A stretch of DNA of 5,920 nt, from positions 1 through 5,920 of the forward strand of contig JACNFS010000024.1 in the NCBI GenBank assembly GCA_014384515.1, written 5' to 3'. This document shows, piece after piece, positions 5,157 to 5,920 of the stretch. The first letter of the stretch is position 1, and each line of letters opens with the position of its first letter. The DNA comes from Dehalococcoidia bacterium (GTDB taxonomy: Bacteria > Chloroflexota > Dehalococcoidia > GIF9 > UBA5629). The translations under genes and the position numbers were made by a program. The notes beneath the pieces are model-generated. The model ran no database searches. It saw nothing but the letters and a program-made list of their open reading frames with translations, and was not told the origin of the DNA.

Positions 5157-5920
5157 TCAGGTAGAGGCAAAGCGGCGTTTGCCTATCTTGATTACTTGGC
5201 CCGCTAGCTCCTTCGACAGGTCTATGTCCTCAGTGACCGTTTCCCCATCTTTCTGGATGGCGCCTTGAGATAACAGACGCCTCGCCTCCGAGCGACTTTT
5301 GGTTAGCCCGTCCTTGGTCAGTTCAACTGTGATAGCGGCTCTGAGGTGAATCGGAGTGCTCAGTTCTTGTATGTCCTTCGGTACCTCCCCATCCTGGATC
5401 ACCTTGGCAAAATGGTCTTCCGCCTCGCGAGCAGCTTGAGCGCCGTGGAACTGAGCCACAATTTCATAAGCCAGTCGTTTTTTGGCAACCATCGGGTTAA
5501 CAGACTGGTTTGCCATTTGCACCTTCAACTCGGCGATTTCTTCGTCTGGGACGTCAGTCACCAGTTCGAGGTACTCAATAATGAGGGTGTCAGGAATAGA
5601 CATAACCTTGCCATAGATTTCGTTTGGCGGCTCATCAACACCTATGTAATTACCCAGGCTCTTGCTCATCTTCTGGCTACCGTCAGTACCGATAAGAAGG
5701 GGCACGAGAAACACCTGCTGAGGGCGTTGCCCCATCATCTGTTGCAGTTGCCTGCCCACAAGGCAATTGAATTTCTGGTCGGTGCCGCCGAATTCCACGT
5801 CAGCCTTTATAACTACCGAATCATAGGCCTGGAGCAAAGGGTAAAGCAGTTCGGTGAGAGCGATAGGCTGCCCTGTGCTGTAGCGGTTGCTAAAGTCCTC
5901 CCTGGCAAGGAACTGAGCGA
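5157..5920 (-). CDS. tyrS: Tyrosyl-tRNA synthetase, C-terminal part (start outside window)
   Basis: Charges tRNA-Tyr with tyrosine in the cytoplasm. Only the last 253 residues are present; the frame stays open to the right edge, so the N-terminal half of the catalytic domain, with the HIGH-type motif, lies beyond it. Family members are about 400 residues. Visible in order are REDFSNRYSTGQPIALTELLYPLLQAYDS (residues 6-34 of the fragment), the KADVEFGGTDQKFN stretch that contributes to the tyrosine pocket, and the second ATP signature KMSKS (83-87) followed by LGNYIGV. After these come a helical connector and a C-terminal S4-type RNA-binding domain (about 190-253, TKSRSEARRLLSQGAIQKDG). The sequence fits the bacterial TyrZ-like subgroup. 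A TTG near 5837 is an internal Leu codon and not a start. The stop TGA at 5157-5159 is only 24 bases before the aminotransferase ATG, so the two are probably one transcript. Confidence 0.96.
   Translation of the reverse strand, partial: AQFLAREDFSNRYSTGQPIALTELLYPLLQAYDSVVIKADVEFGGTDQKFNCLVGRQLQQMMGQRPQQVFLVPLLIGTDGSQKMSKSLGNYIGVDEPPNEIYGKVMSIPDTLIIEYLELVTDVPDEEIAELKVQMANQSVNPMVAKKRLAYEIVAQFHGAQAAREAEDHFAKVIQDGEVPKDIQELSTPIHLRAAITVELTKDGLTKSRSEARRLLSQGAIQKDGETVTEDIDLSKELAGQVIKIGKRRFAST

Overview
The window reads as a bacterial chromosomal segment in two parts. On the right (about 2218-5920) there is an ordinary housekeeping cluster, entirely on the minus strand: tyrosyl-tRNA synthetase (5' end beyond the window edge), a class V PLP aminotransferase, a long-form D-3-phosphoglycerate dehydrogenase (SerA), and then a tRNA-Gln(TTG) gene with an encoded CCA end and a probable terminator. 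The order tyrS / class V aminotransferase / serA and the style of the proteins recall Dehalococcoidia (Chloroflexota). That assignment is from memory and inference, and no marker in the window settles it.

On the left (about 1-2170), immediately past the 3' end of the tRNA, there is an accessory stretch that is visibly more A/T-rich in places. One hand-counted 60-base line at 1861-1920 has 21 G+C, against 34 in a line at 4861-4920. It holds three minus-strand genes without housekeeping function. The first is a 161-residue protein with a ribbon-helix-helix/SeqA-N-like start and a basic beta-rich C-terminal half. The second is a 102-residue stand-alone winged-helix protein resembling the N-terminal domain of Mrr-type restriction proteins. 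The third is a 206-residue protein I do not recognise. A 52-base direct repeat (46/52 identical) sits on both sides of the last two genes. Its differences are mostly silent or conservative when read in one minus-strand frame, as if both copies descend from the C-terminal tail of one protein-coding gene. The far left end (1-126) may be the tail of a plus-strand gene, but several frames are open there.

How the parts work together: SerA and the aminotransferase plausibly make the first two steps of serine synthesis (3-phosphoglycerate to 3-phosphohydroxypyruvate to phosphoserine), probably co-transcribed with tyrS because the gaps are only 24 and 52 bases. The last gap contains a perfect 10-bp inverted repeat. 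The accessory genes look like DNA-binding components of, or leftovers from, a restriction or mobile island next to a tRNA. A good sigma70-type promoter drives the 161-residue gene and contains short direct repeats that would suit autoregulation. No nuclease, methyltransferase, integrase, CRISPR array or complete mobile element is visible, so a new functional system is a possibility but is not demonstrated.
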